From: JBBSUX01 sp038234045 | Lineage (GTDB): Bacteria > Pseudomonadota > Gammaproteobacteria > Burkholderiales > Burkholderiaceae_C | Direction: 5' to 3' | DNA length: 21,188 bases | Assembly: GCA_038234045.1 (NCBI GenBank) | Contig: JBBSUX010000023.1 | Span: 1-21,188 of the forward strand | Shown here: positions 1-7,583 of the stretch, piece by piece | Layout of the letters: the number at the start of each line of letters is the position of its first letter | How positions within the stretch are numbered: the stretch's first letter is position 1 | Made by a program: the position numbers and the translations under genes | The notes under the pieces: model-generated | Seen by the model: the letters and a program-made list of their open reading frames with translations, nothing else | What the model was told of the DNA's origin: nothing | Database searches by the model: none

Positions 1-1
1 C

Positions 2-901
2 CGGATGTTGGGTCTTCCGGCAGTCAACGCCGAGGCTGAGCCGCATTCCGGTTTCGACGCTGTAGCCGCCGATTCATCCAGCGCGTCAGTCAGCGATCGT
101 CCGCGTGCCTGGATTTTTACCTCGGCTACGCTGGGCGACGATGCCGCGCTGCGGTGGTTCACCGAGCCCTGTGGGTTGACGGACGCGCGGGTGCTGCGCG
201 TTGCCAGTCCTTTTGATTACGGGGCGCAGGCAGCGGTTTATGTGCCGGCAAATCTCCCCAAGCCATCGGATCCTGCTCACCCGCGTGCGCTTGCGACGCA
301 GCTCATGCCGCACATTGCACGATTGCGGGGCAGAACACTGATCCTGACCACGACGCTACGAGCATTGCGCGAAATTGGCGACGCGCTTGCCCAGGGATTC
401 ATGGCAGACGGTGCCGTCGAGGTACTGGTGCAGGGGCAATGGCCCAAGCGCTATCTGATGGAGCGCTTTCGGGAAGCGGACAGCCAAGGACGACCAGGAT
501 GCGTACTGGTTGCGTCGGCCTCATTCTGGGAAGGTTTCGACGTGCCTGGCGACGCGCTGCAGCTGGTCGTGATCGACAAATTGCCGTTTCCGCCGCCCGG
601 CGATCCGCTGGTCGAAGCGCGCAGTCAACGCATCGAACGCACCGGAAAGAGCGCGTTCAACCGCTATTTTTTGCCCGAAGCTGCAGTGGCACTCAAGCAG
701 GGTGCCGGCCGACTCATCAGGAACGAGTCAGACCGCGGCATTCTGGTCATCGGGGACACCCGGCTGCTGACGATGGGTTACGGCCGCCGTTTGCTTGCAG
801 CACTGCCGCCCATGCGCCGGATCGACACTGCCGAGGAGTTCGGTCAGGAGATCGATACGCTCGTCACCACAGCTTCCACCACGGATCGCTCTTGCCTTTG
901 A
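2..901 (+). CDS. DinG/YoaA-family ATP-dependent DNA helicase, C-terminal part (5' end outside window)
   Basis: This is the C-terminal helicase half of a superfamily 2, XPD/DinG-like helicase. About 299 codons are visible and the frame is open to the left edge, so the ATG at position 5 is not a credible start and the Walker A, Fe-S and DEAH parts lie outside. Visible motifs are WIFTSATL (near residue 36 from that ATG), VASASFWEGFDVPGD (motif V) and QGAGRLIRNESDRG (motif VI with the arginine finger), all diagnostic of the DinG/YoaA family. Members unwind 5'-overhang or branched DNA in an ATP-dependent way in repair. Whether this is DinG proper or the YoaA paralogue cannot be decided from the C-terminus. 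The 3' end runs 38 nt into the oppositely oriented bamD gene, so the last dozen residues are encoded antisense to the BamD C-terminus. Confidence 0.9.
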   Translation, partial: RMLGLPAVNAEAEPHSGFDAVAADSSSASVSDRPRAWIFTSATLGDDAALRWFTEPCGLTDARVLRVASPFDYGAQAAVYVPANLPKPSDPAHPRALATQLMPHIARLRGRTLILTTTLRALREIGDALAQGFMADGAVEVLVQGQWPKRYLMERFREADSQGRPGCVLVASASFWEGFDVPGDALQLVVIDKLPFPPPGDPLVEARSQRIERTGKSAFNRYFLPEAAVALKQGAGRLIRNESDRGILVIGDTRLLTMGYGRRLLAALPPMRRIDTAEEFGQEIDTLVTTASTTDRSCL

Positions 902-1670
902 AGCCGCCGCTGAGATAGGTGCTGTTGGGATAGCTTGCCACCAGCACGCGCTTGGTGTCGTCCCGCAGATCCGTCATGCCGAGCGCATCGTACGACTTGA
1001 CCATGATGTAGAGCGCTTCTTCAGCGGCAGGTACTTCACGGTAGTCGGCGATGGCCGACTGCGCCCGGCTGATGGCCGCCACATAGGCGCCCCTGCTGTA
1101 GTAGTAACGCGCCACGTGAACTTCGTATTCAGCCAGCGAATTGACGATGTAGGTCATGCGTTGGCGCGCGTCGGCGGCATAACGCGACTTGGGAAAGCGC
1201 GTCGTGAGCTCGCGAAACGATTCGAACGAATCCTTGGCAGCCTTCTGGTCACGCTCCGATAGGTCCTGGCGCGATATGAACGAGAAGAGACCCAGGTTGT
1301 CGTTGAAATTGACAAGGCCCTTCAGATACAGCGCATAGTCGATCGCCGGGCTTGATGGATGCAGTTTGATGAAGCGGTCGAGTGTCGCAATCGCTTCCGC
1401 CTGCGATCCGTTCTTGAACTGGGCATAGGCCTTCTCCAGCTCGGCCTGTTGAGCCAGAGGCGTACCAGCCGCCCGTCCCTCGAGCTTTTCGAAGAGGGGC
1501 ACCGCCTTGTCGTAGCCTCCTGAGGAAAGCTCGTCCTTGGCTTCGGCGTAGATGCGATTCGGGCTCCAGCCCGCTGTTTTGTCTTCGGGCGTGCTGGAAC
1601 AAGCGCCCAGCAGCATGACCAAGCCGATTGCGCCTGCCATACCCAACGATAATTTCACGCGACGCGTCAC
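864..1670 (-). CDS. bamD: Outer membrane protein assembly lipoprotein BamD (ComL)
   Basis: BamD is the essential lipoprotein of the BAM complex, which folds beta-barrel proteins into the outer membrane. It sits on the periplasmic face of the outer membrane and contacts BamA. The 268-residue product starts with a basic, hydrophobic signal peptide ending in lipobox LLGAC (lipidated Cys24), followed by TPR-like helices; segments such as YAQFKNGSQAEAIATLDRFI and RFPKSRYAADARQRMTYIV are typical of the family. I chose the GTG at 1670-1668 because AAGGGG lies 6 nt before it on the minus strand. An in-frame TTG at 1694 would add 8 residues but has no ribosome site. It is the only minus-strand gene here, convergent and overlapping with the helicase gene and divergent from rluD. 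A perfect TATAAT lies just upstream of the start. Confidence 0.93.
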   Translation of the reverse strand: MTRRVKLSLGMAGAIGLVMLLGACSSTPEDKTAGWSPNRIYAEAKDELSSGGYDKAVPLFEKLEGRAAGTPLAQQAELEKAYAQFKNGSQAEAIATLDRFIKLHPSSPAIDYALYLKGLVNFNDNLGLFSFISRQDLSERDQKAAKDSFESFRELTTRFPKSRYAADARQRMTYIVNSLAEYEVHVARYYYSRGAYVAAISRAQSAIADYREVPAAEEALYIMVKSYDALGMTDLRDDTKRVLVASYPNSTYLSGGFKGKSDPWWKLW

Positions 1671-1676
1671 GGGTAA

Positions 1677-1682
1677 CCCCTT
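1677..1682 (-). promoter_or_regulatory. bamD ribosome binding site
   Basis: Read on the minus strand this is AAGGGG, 6 nt before the GTG start at 1670. It decides the bamD start over the upstream TTG at 1694. It overlaps the proposed TTG start codon of rluD (1681-1683) on the other strand. Confidence 0.7.
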
Positions 1683-2766
1683 GAGAAAAACCAAATCGAT
1701 TATAGAGTCCGCTCCCGCCCCTTCATCGGGGCCGGGCGGCCGTGCGAGCCCCGTTCCCGGGGATTCGGCGCAGCCCCCGGAACTGTCGGATGTCGACGGC
1801 GCTGAGAGCGACCGCGCTCCGGAAGAGGAAGAGACGGAGACCCGCTATTTTGTACTGCCCGCAGCGCTTGACGGGGAGCGTCTCGACCGGGTTCTGGTGG
1901 CGATGGCGCCGGAATTCTCCCGGAGTTATCTGCAGCAGCTGATCAGCCTGGGTGCGCTCAGCTGCAATGGCGAAACTGCGGCGCGCGCGGCCCGGCGCAT
2001 GCGTGTCGGGGACAAACTTTCGCTCGAGTTGTTGCCGACGCCGCAGAGCCAGGCGTTTCGGCCGGAAGCCATGACATTGCGCGTGTTGTACGAGGACGCG
2101 CATCTGCTGGTCGTGGACAAACCCGCTGGTCTGGTGGTGCATCCTGCCCCGGGGAACTGGTCGGGGACTTTGCTCAATGGGCTATTGGCGCGAGACCCCT
2201 CAGTTGCCAATCTACCCAGGGCGGGCATCGTCCACCGGCTGGACAAGGACACCAGCGGGCTGATGGTGGTGGCAAAAACACGTGCCGCGATGGACGAACT
2301 GGTTCGCCGCATCGCTGCGCGCGAAGTTTCCCGTCAGTATCTTGCTGTGGCCCACAAACCCTGGACGGGCCCCGCCGAGCGTGAGGTAGATGCCCCGATC
2401 GGTCGGGACCCGCGTAACCGCTTGCGCATGGCTGTGGTCGATCTGCAGCGTTCGCCTGGCAAGGCAGCGCGCACCACTATTGCCTTGCTGGCCGGCACGG
2501 ATCAGGGCTGCTGGCTACGTTGCACGCTGCACACCGGCCGCACGCACCAGATTCGCGTGCATCTTGCGTCGATCGGCCATCCGTTGCTGGGCGATACGCT
2601 CTATGGCGGTCATGCTGCGGCAGGCATCAACCGCCAGGCGCTTCACGCTTTCCGCCTCGCTTTCCATCATCCGGTGACCGAAGAGCCGCTTGCTTTCGAG
2701 CAAGCGCCCCCTGAGGATTTTTTAGATGTGCTCGCGAATTGGGGGCTGTCCTACAATCCAGGCTAG
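1681..2766 (+). CDS. rluD: 23S rRNA pseudouridine synthase, RluD type
   Basis: RluD isomerises uridines 1911, 1915 and 1917 of helix 69 of 23S rRNA to pseudouridine (E. coli numbering), acting on the 50S subunit. From the TTG at 1681 the product has 361 residues: a Pro/Ser/Glu-rich N-terminal stretch of about 55, an S4 RNA-binding domain (about 64-118), then the RsuA/RluD catalytic domain. The catalytic motif HRLDKDTSGL contains Asp188, and RTHQIRVHLASIGHPLLGD is the conserved C-terminal motif. The start is uncertain. The frame is open upstream to an ATG at 1615 and further, but those codons lie antisense to the bamD signal peptide. TTG 1681 is the last start codon before the S4 domain, and only a weak GGGT-like site precedes it. 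In many proteobacteria rluD is followed by pgeF; here it is not. Confidence 0.88.
   Translation: MRKTKSIIESAPAPSSGPGGRASPVPGDSAQPPELSDVDGAESDRAPEEEETETRYFVLPAALDGERLDRVLVAMAPEFSRSYLQQLISLGALSCNGETAARAARRMRVGDKLSLELLPTPQSQAFRPEAMTLRVLYEDAHLLVVDKPAGLVVHPAPGNWSGTLLNGLLARDPSVANLPRAGIVHRLDKDTSGLMVVAKTRAAMDELVRRIAAREVSRQYLAVAHKPWTGPAEREVDAPIGRDPRNRLRMAVVDLQRSPGKAARTTIALLAGTDQGCWLRCTLHTGRTHQIRVHLASIGHPLLGDTLYGGHAAAGINRQALHAFRLAFHHPVTEEPLAFEQAPPEDFLDVLANWGLSYNPG
1699..1704 (-). promoter_or_regulatory. Putative sigma-70 -10 element for bamD
   Basis: The plus strand reads ATTATA, which is a perfect TATAAT on the minus strand. Transcription would start near 1692 and give a 5' leader of about 22 nt containing the AAGGGG site. 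No good -35 hexamer is visible at 16-18 bp spacing, so the promoter may need an activator or be weak. It lies inside the proposed 5' coding region of rluD. Confidence 0.5.
2752..2757 (+). promoter_or_regulatory. Possible -10 element at the rluD 3' end
   Basis: TACAAT (5 of 6 to consensus) lies in the last codons of rluD, about 265 bp before scpB. No convincing -35 is seen. It could drive a long-leader scpB transcript or be chance. Confidence 0.2.
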
Positions 2767-3021
2767 CTTCTGTGCGGATCGCCAGCTGCAGAGAGTCGGC
2801 ATTCCCGGCCGCCCAACCCCCTATGGCTGGTGCGCGAGCTGCAGCGCTTTTGCAGGGGCGTCCGGATCCGTGCACGCCGGCCCCGTGCCGCAAACTGAGA
2901 GTCCTGCGGCGCCTTCGAGCCATGTCATGGCGAAGTGCATAACCCGTCGTTGATCGGAAATTGCCTCAGCGTCGGCCCTGGCATCCCGGTTTCGTTTTCC
3001 AGTCACAAGAAGATCGTCCAG
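2767..3021 (+). other. 255-bp intergenic region between rluD and scpB
   Basis: This is the longest gap in the window. The scpB frame stays open upstream to a GTG at 2935, but the residues it would add do not resemble ScpB. Another plus frame stays open from the rluD stop to a TGA near 2900 without a good start. I see no tRNA fold, no strong hairpin with a T-run and no recognisable gene remnant. It may simply be a leader for scpB. Confidence 0.5.
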
Positions 3022-3636
3022 ATGAATACCGTGGAGGCCCGACGCATCCTTGAAACAGCTTTGATCTGCTCCACACAGCCGATCACGCTGCGCGAGCTGC
3101 GATCGCTTTTTGCCGATTCGGTCGGCCTTGATACGCTGCGGCAAATGCTGGACGACCTGCAGCAGGAGTGGAAGCAAAGAGGTGTGGAACTGGTGCAGGT
3201 TGCCAGCGGCTGGCGTTTTCAGAGTCGGCCGGAAATGCGGGAATTCCTCGATCGCCTGCATCCCGAAAAGCCTCCTCGCTACACCCGCGCTGTGCTTGAG
3301 ACACTGGCGATCATTGCGTACCGCCAGCCGGTAACCCGCGGCGATATGGAGGATATACGCGGTGTTGCGATCAACAGCCTGATCATCAAGCAACTCGAAG
3401 ATCGCGGTTGGGTGGAGGTGATTGGTCATCGCGAAACAGCCGGTCGTCCGGCGCTCTTTGCGACGACGCATCAGTTTCTGGACGATCTTGGCATCGCATC
3501 GCTGGCTCAACTTCCCGCCACGGATAGTCCGGCACCCGAAGCAGCTTTGCGCAGTTTGTTGGATGGCCTTGAGGGCGACGAAACACCCGCGACCGCCGCC
3601 GACGAGCAGCATGGCGAGGCAGTAAGCGATCTATAA
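3022..3636 (+). CDS. scpB: Chromosome segregation and condensation protein ScpB
   Basis: ScpB is the winged-helix kleisin-associated subunit of the SMC-ScpA-ScpB condensin that compacts and segregates the chromosome. The 204-residue product begins MNTVEARRILETALICS, the usual ScpB opening, and contains the conserved blocks LETLAIIAYRQPVTRGD and IKQLEDRGWVEVIGHRE, then GRPALFATT. I chose the ATG at 3022 because homology begins there; the longer GTG frame from 2935 adds 29 residues with no family resemblance. A purine-rich AAGAAGA precedes the start at a slightly long spacing. scpA, the usual partner, is not beside it. rluB follows after 50 bp, the common scpB-rluB pairing. Confidence 0.92.
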   Translation: MNTVEARRILETALICSTQPITLRELRSLFADSVGLDTLRQMLDDLQQEWKQRGVELVQVASGWRFQSRPEMREFLDRLHPEKPPRYTRAVLETLAIIAYRQPVTRGDMEDIRGVAINSLIIKQLEDRGWVEVIGHRETAGRPALFATTHQFLDDLGIASLAQLPATDSPAPEAALRSLLDGLEGDETPATAADEQHGEAVSDL

Positions 3637-3686
3637 ATTGTTAATGAAATTGACCTCAAGCGTTTATTCCAAAAGCGCTACCAGCT

Positions 3687-5006
3687 ATGACTATTGAACC
3701 TAATGATCCTGCCGGCCCGGCAGACACTCCGTCTCCCGCCACCCCGATCGACGTCGCCGATACCGCCGATACCGCTGGCTCGCCTACGGTGGCAGGTGAC
3801 GGCGGGCAAGGCAAGGCGCCAGTTTTCACCGGTTTCGACGACATCGTTTCGGGCCGCTTCGATGCGGAAGAAGGGCCGGCGCCTGCGGCCATCACCGAAG
3901 CGGTGGAGGCCAAACGCGTGCTGCTCCCGCAAGGAGACACGCCCAAGCTGCACAAGGTGCTGGCGCAGGCTGGCATGGGTTCGCGGCTCGAGATGGAGCA
4001 GCTGATCCAGGAAGGCCGGATCTCGGTCAACAATGCGCCGGCGCATGTGGGCCAGCGCATTCAGTACGGCGACCAGATCAAGGTCAACGGAAAGCCGGTG
4101 CGTTTCCGCATCGAGCCACCACCGGCGCGAGTCATCGCGTATCACAAGCCGGTCGGCGAAGTCGTTACGCACGATGACCCCCAGAACAGGCCCACCGTTT
4201 TCCGCAAGCTTCCGCGTTTGCAGCATGGCAAGTGGCAGTCCGTGGGACGGCTCGATCTGAATACCGAAGGCCTGTTGCTGTTCACCAGTTCGGGTGAGCT
4301 CGCCAACCAGCTCATGCACCCACGCTTCGGGCTCGAGCGGGAATATGCCGTTCGCGTGCTCGGTGCTCTCAGCAATGATGAGAAGCAGCGCTTGCTCGAC
4401 GGCGTTCGCCTGGAAGACGGCATGGCGCAGTTCGGCAGCATCGAAGACGGCGGCGGCGAGGGCTCCAACTGCTGGTACCGCGTCACCATTTCCGAAGGCC
4501 GCAATCGCGAGGTGCGCCGCATGCTGGAAGCGGTGGGCCATGCGGTCAGCCGGCTGATCCGGATCCGCTACGGCGCAATGCAATTGCCGCGCGGGCTCAA
4601 GCGCGGTGCCTGGCTGGAGCTGGACGAGCGGGACATCGCGCGGCTCATGCAGGCGGTGGGCATGGAGCGGGCCGCCAGACCCGCAATTGCTCCCGGCACT
4701 CCGCGCGGTCGCGCGCCAAACCGTGGCGTCAAGGGCCCCGGATATGGCGGAATGGGCAAAGGTCAGGACGCAGGGTATCGCGGCAAACGTCCGAACGAGA
4801 TTCGCGGCACCAAGGCTGGTCCCTCGGCTTTGGGCGCAGGCGCCGACTCCCGCACTACCGGCGGCGACCAGCAGCCCGATCCGCTCAAGACAGCGGCGGG
4901 CTTTATCGGCGCAGACAGTTTTACCCGGCGCCGGCAGGAACAGCGGCGAGTGGGACCCGGCGGCGGCAGTGCGGCAGGCGGCGGTGGGCGACGTCGAGGC
5001 CGATAG
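3687..5006 (+). CDS. rluB: 23S rRNA pseudouridine synthase, RluB type, with long N- and C-terminal extensions
   Basis: RluB makes pseudouridine 2605 (E. coli numbering) near the peptidyl transferase centre. The 439-residue product has an acidic, Pro/Ala/Asp-rich N-terminal extension (1-84), an S4 domain (about 87-134; KLHKVLAQAGMGSRLEMEQL), and the RsuA-family catalytic domain. The catalytic motif GRLDLNTEGLLLFT holds Asp190, and NREVRRML (273-280) is also typical. After about residue 328 comes a tail of roughly 110 residues rich in Gly and Arg, ending GGGGRRRGR. E. coli RluB is about 290 residues, so the extensions account for most of the extra length; such tails are common in Burkholderiales. 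The ATG at 3687 lacks a clear ribosome site. RluE and RluF are alternatives within the family, but length and the scpB neighbour favour RluB. Confidence 0.88.
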   Translation: MTIEPNDPAGPADTPSPATPIDVADTADTAGSPTVAGDGGQGKAPVFTGFDDIVSGRFDAEEGPAPAAITEAVEAKRVLLPQGDTPKLHKVLAQAGMGSRLEMEQLIQEGRISVNNAPAHVGQRIQYGDQIKVNGKPVRFRIEPPPARVIAYHKPVGEVVTHDDPQNRPTVFRKLPRLQHGKWQSVGRLDLNTEGLLLFTSSGELANQLMHPRFGLEREYAVRVLGALSNDEKQRLLDGVRLEDGMAQFGSIEDGGGEGSNCWYRVTISEGRNREVRRMLEAVGHAVSRLIRIRYGAMQLPRGLKRGAWLELDERDIARLMQAVGMERAARPAIAPGTPRGRAPNRGVKGPGYGGMGKGQDAGYRGKRPNEIRGTKAGPSALGAGADSRTTGGDQQPDPLKTAAGFIGADSFTRRRQEQRRVGPGGGSAAGGGGRRRGR

Positions 5007-5040
5007 CTGCTCACCGCGCAGAGCCATCGAGAGCGCGCGG

Positions 5041-5046
5041 TAAAAT
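5041..5046 (+). promoter_or_regulatory. Possible -10 element for ndk
   Basis: TAAAAT (5 of 6 to TATAAT) lies in the 89-bp rluB-ndk gap, 50 bp before the ndk start. No clear -35 is visible. Confidence 0.4.
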
Positions 5047-5095
5047 AGCAGGCTTTGCCAACTAGTCCAAAACGACTTCATTTCAGGAAAATTAC

Positions 5096-5521
5096 ATGGC
5101 TATCGAACGCACTCTCTCCATCATCAAGCCCGACGCGGTTGCCAAGAACGTCATCGGACAGATCGTTTCCCGTTTTGAGGGCGCTGGCCTGAAGGTGGCT
5201 GCAGCTCGTCTGGTTCAGCTGTCCCGCGCTGAAGCAGAGCAGTTCTACGGCGTGCACAAGGCGCGTCCTTTCTTCAAGGATCTGGTCGAGTTCATGATCT
5301 CCGGCCCGGTGTTTGTCCAGGTGCTCGAGGGTGACAACGCAATTCAGAAGAATCGTGACCTGATGGGTGCAACCGATCCCAAGAAGGCCGACGCCGGCAC
5401 GATCCGCGCAGACTTCGCTGACAGCATCGATGCCAACGCAGTCCATGGATCCGACGCCGCCGAAACCGCCGCGGTCGAAATCGCTTTCTTCTTTCCAGCG
5501 CTCAACGTTTACAGCCGCTGA
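5096..5521 (+). CDS. ndk: Nucleoside diphosphate kinase
   Basis: Ndk transfers the gamma-phosphate of ATP to nucleoside diphosphates through a phosphohistidine, balancing the NTP and dNTP pools in the cytosol. The 141-residue product has the standard length. The phosphorylated His117 sits in the signature NAVHGSDAAETA. Other nucleotide-binding residues are in place: Lys11, Arg87, Thr93, Arg104 and Asn114. AGGA at 5085-5088, 7 nt before the ATG, supports the start. It is separated from rluB by 89 bp holding a -10-like TAAAAT, so it may have its own promoter. rlmN follows after 43 bp, a linkage common in proteobacteria. Confidence 0.97.
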   Translation: MAIERTLSIIKPDAVAKNVIGQIVSRFEGAGLKVAAARLVQLSRAEAEQFYGVHKARPFFKDLVEFMISGPVFVQVLEGDNAIQKNRDLMGATDPKKADAGTIRADFADSIDANAVHGSDAAETAAVEIAFFFPALNVYSR

Positions 5522-5564
5522 TCAGGCTGTTCTTGCTGCGCATTTGCCTGCTTCACCGATCCGC

Positions 5565-6722
5565 ATGACGGAATTCGTCAATCTGCTCGAGTTCGACCTG
5601 CAAGGGTTGACGGAATTCTGCGAGCGGCTCGGCGAAAAGCGCTTCCGGGCGACGCAGCTTTTCCGGTGGATCCACCAGCGCGGCGCGGCGGATTTCTCCG
5701 AGATGAGCGACCTGGCCAAGTCGCTGCGCGGCAAGCTCAAGGAGTCGGCGCGGATTGCACCGCTTCCGGTAGCGGCCGAACACGTATCGACCGATGGCAC
5801 CGTCAAGTGGCTGTTTGATGTGGGCGACGGGAATGCGGTCGAAACCGTGTTCATTCCCGAAGACGATCGCGGCACGCTGTGCATTTCTTCGCAGGCGGGA
5901 TGCGCGGTAGGTTGCCGGTTCTGCTCGACCGGTCATCAGGGATTCAGCCGGAATCTGACCACCGGCGAAATCATTGCCCAGCTTTGGTACGCAGAGCACA
6001 CGCTGCGGGCTCGTCGCGGCAGTCCCGATCGAGTGATCTCCAACGTCGTAATGATGGGGATGGGCGAGCCGCTGCAGAACTACGCGGCATTGGTGTCGGC
6101 GCTTCGCACCATGCTGGACGACCATGCCTACGGGCTCTCGCGCAGGCGGGTGACGGTGTCCACTTCGGGCGTGGTGCCGATGATCGATCGTCTTGCACGC
6201 GATGTTCCGGTTGCTCTGGCTGTTTCGCTGCATGCGCCTGAAGACGCATTACGCGATGACCTGGTCCCGCTCAACCGCAAATATCCTGTGGCAGAGTTAC
6301 TTGACGCTTGTTCGCGTTACTTGGAATTTGCGCCGCGTGACTTCATCACATTCGAATACTGCATGCTCGACGGCGTCAACGATAGGCCGGAGCAGGCACG
6401 CGCCCTGGCCGATTTGCTGCGGAACCATGGCGGCACGGGCCTGCCTTGCAAGATCAACCTGATTCCCTTCAACCCCTTTCCCGCTTCGGGGCTGCTCCGC
6501 TCGCCAGCGGCTCGCATCACGGCCTTCGCCAAGGTGCTTTCGGATGCTGGTATCGTGACCACGGTTCGCAAAACGCGCGGTGACGACATCGACGCTGCAT
6601 GCGGTCAGCTCGCTGGTGACGTGAAGGACCGAACCCATGTGGGCGAGCGGATCGCACGCCGGCGCATCGTGATGATCAAGTCGGCACCCGTGACGGGCGC
6701 TGTTACCGTGGGAGAGTCCTGA
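5565..6722 (+). CDS. rlmN: Dual-specificity 23S rRNA/tRNA adenine-C2 methyltransferase RlmN
   Basis: RlmN is a radical SAM enzyme that methylates C2 of A2503 in 23S rRNA and A37 in certain tRNAs. The 385-residue product has the 4Fe-4S motif CAVGCRFC (Cys113, Cys117, Cys120) and the mechanistic cysteine Cys346 in RGDDIDAACGQLAGD, which carries the methylene adduct. GMGEPLQNY is the SAM-binding GGE-like motif. The N-terminal accessory domain (about 1-70, RATQLFRWIHQRG) is typical. I chose the ATG at 5565 (MTEFVNLLEFD) because homology begins there; the open frame extends to 5367 through ndk. No strong ribosome site is visible. The stop is 3 nt before pilF, and GGGAGAG near the 3' end serves that gene. 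Confidence 0.96.
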   Translation: MTEFVNLLEFDLQGLTEFCERLGEKRFRATQLFRWIHQRGAADFSEMSDLAKSLRGKLKESARIAPLPVAAEHVSTDGTVKWLFDVGDGNAVETVFIPEDDRGTLCISSQAGCAVGCRFCSTGHQGFSRNLTTGEIIAQLWYAEHTLRARRGSPDRVISNVVMMGMGEPLQNYAALVSALRTMLDDHAYGLSRRRVTVSTSGVVPMIDRLARDVPVALAVSLHAPEDALRDDLVPLNRKYPVAELLDACSRYLEFAPRDFITFEYCMLDGVNDRPEQARALADLLRNHGGTGLPCKINLIPFNPFPASGLLRSPAARITAFAKVLSDAGIVTTVRKTRGDDIDAACGQLAGDVKDRTHVGERIARRRIVMIKSAPVTGAVTVGES

Positions 6723-6725
6723 GTC

Positions 6726-7583
6726 ATGTCGAGCAGCGCGGATTGTGGGAAAGCGGGAGGCCGGGAGCTCCGCCTGGTCATAGCAGCCGTACTGACGAGT
6801 TTCTGCCTCAGTCTGCTTTCAGCATGTGCGACCACCGGCGCGAAGGCCACTGATCCCGACGCTTCCGCGAAGAGCCGCCCGGATCTGGTGACTGCTTCGG
6901 ACGAGACTCCCGCCAGGCGGCGTGCCCGCATTCGGCTGGAGCTCGCATCGAGCTACTTCGAAGCCGGGAAACCCACCTTCGCACTCGACGAGATCAAGCA
7001 GTCGCTTCAGGCCGACCCTACTTATGCGGATGCGTACAACGTGCGCGCGCTGATCTACATGCGGATCAATGATTTCGCCCTGGCTGACGAGAGCTTCCGG
7101 CGCGCGCTCGAGCTCGATCCGCGTGATCCCGATACTTTGCACAACCGCGGATGGCTGCTGTGCCAGCTGCAGCGTTACGCGGAGGCTGATGCCCTTTTCA
7201 GCAAAGCCGAGACGCAGCCCGGTTACACCAAACAAGCAAAAACGCTGATGGCTCAAGGAATTTGCGACGTTCGCGCCGGACGCAAGAGCGAAGCCGAGAT
7301 TGCTCTCAAGAAGTCATATGACCTTGATCCGGGTAACCCGCTCACCGGCTACACCCTGGCCAATCTCCTGCGGGAGCACGGCAATAACAAAGCAGCGCAG
7401 TTTTATATCCGTCGCGTGAACAACGGCGAATTTTCCACCGCTGAGTCGCTCTGGCTCGGCATGAAGATTGACCACAAGCTGGGTGACAGTACGGCAGTGG
7501 ACCAGCTCGGCGAGCAGCTGCGCAAGCGCTTTCCGACATCTCCCGAGCGTGCCTTCTATGACCGGGGGGCCTTCAATGAGTGA
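6726..7583 (+). CDS. pilF: Type IV pilus biogenesis lipoprotein PilF/PilW
   Basis: PilF (PilW) is the TPR pilotin that brings the secretin PilQ to the outer membrane for type IV pilus assembly. The 285-residue product has a signal peptide ending in lipobox LLSAC (Cys34), then a Thr/Ala/Asp linker and tandem TPR repeats from about residue 68 to 215, for example AYNVRALIYMRINDFALADE and LHNRGWLLCQLQRYAEAD. The start ATG is 3 nt after the rlmN stop and is preceded by GGGAGAG inside rlmN. The 3' end overlaps rodZ by 8 nt. Its place between rlmN and rodZ-ispG is the conserved pilF position. No other pilus gene lies in the window, so a general TPR lipoprotein role cannot be excluded by sequence alone. 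Confidence 0.9.
   Translation: MSSSADCGKAGGRELRLVIAAVLTSFCLSLLSACATTGAKATDPDASAKSRPDLVTASDETPARRRARIRLELASSYFEAGKPTFALDEIKQSLQADPTYADAYNVRALIYMRINDFALADESFRRALELDPRDPDTLHNRGWLLCQLQRYAEADALFSKAETQPGYTKQAKTLMAQGICDVRAGRKSEAEIALKKSYDLDPGNPLTGYTLANLLREHGNNKAAQFYIRRVNNGEFSTAESLWLGMKIDHKLGDSTAVDQLGEQLRKRFPTSPERAFYDRGAFNE

Noticed and set aside
2935..3021. N-terminal extension of ScpB from the GTG at 2935
   Set aside because: The 29 added residues do not resemble ScpB, and the normal family N-terminus begins at the ATG at 3022.
2821..3612. Long minus-strand open frame (263 codons) opposite scpB
   Set aside because: It lies antisense to clear ScpB coding sequence, has no recognisable domain or ribosome site, and is explained by GC-biased third positions of scpB.
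3678..5081. 467-codon minus-strand open frame opposite rluB
   Set aside because: It mirrors the RluB reading frame, is of odd composition with no family resemblance, and RluB on the plus strand is unmistakable.
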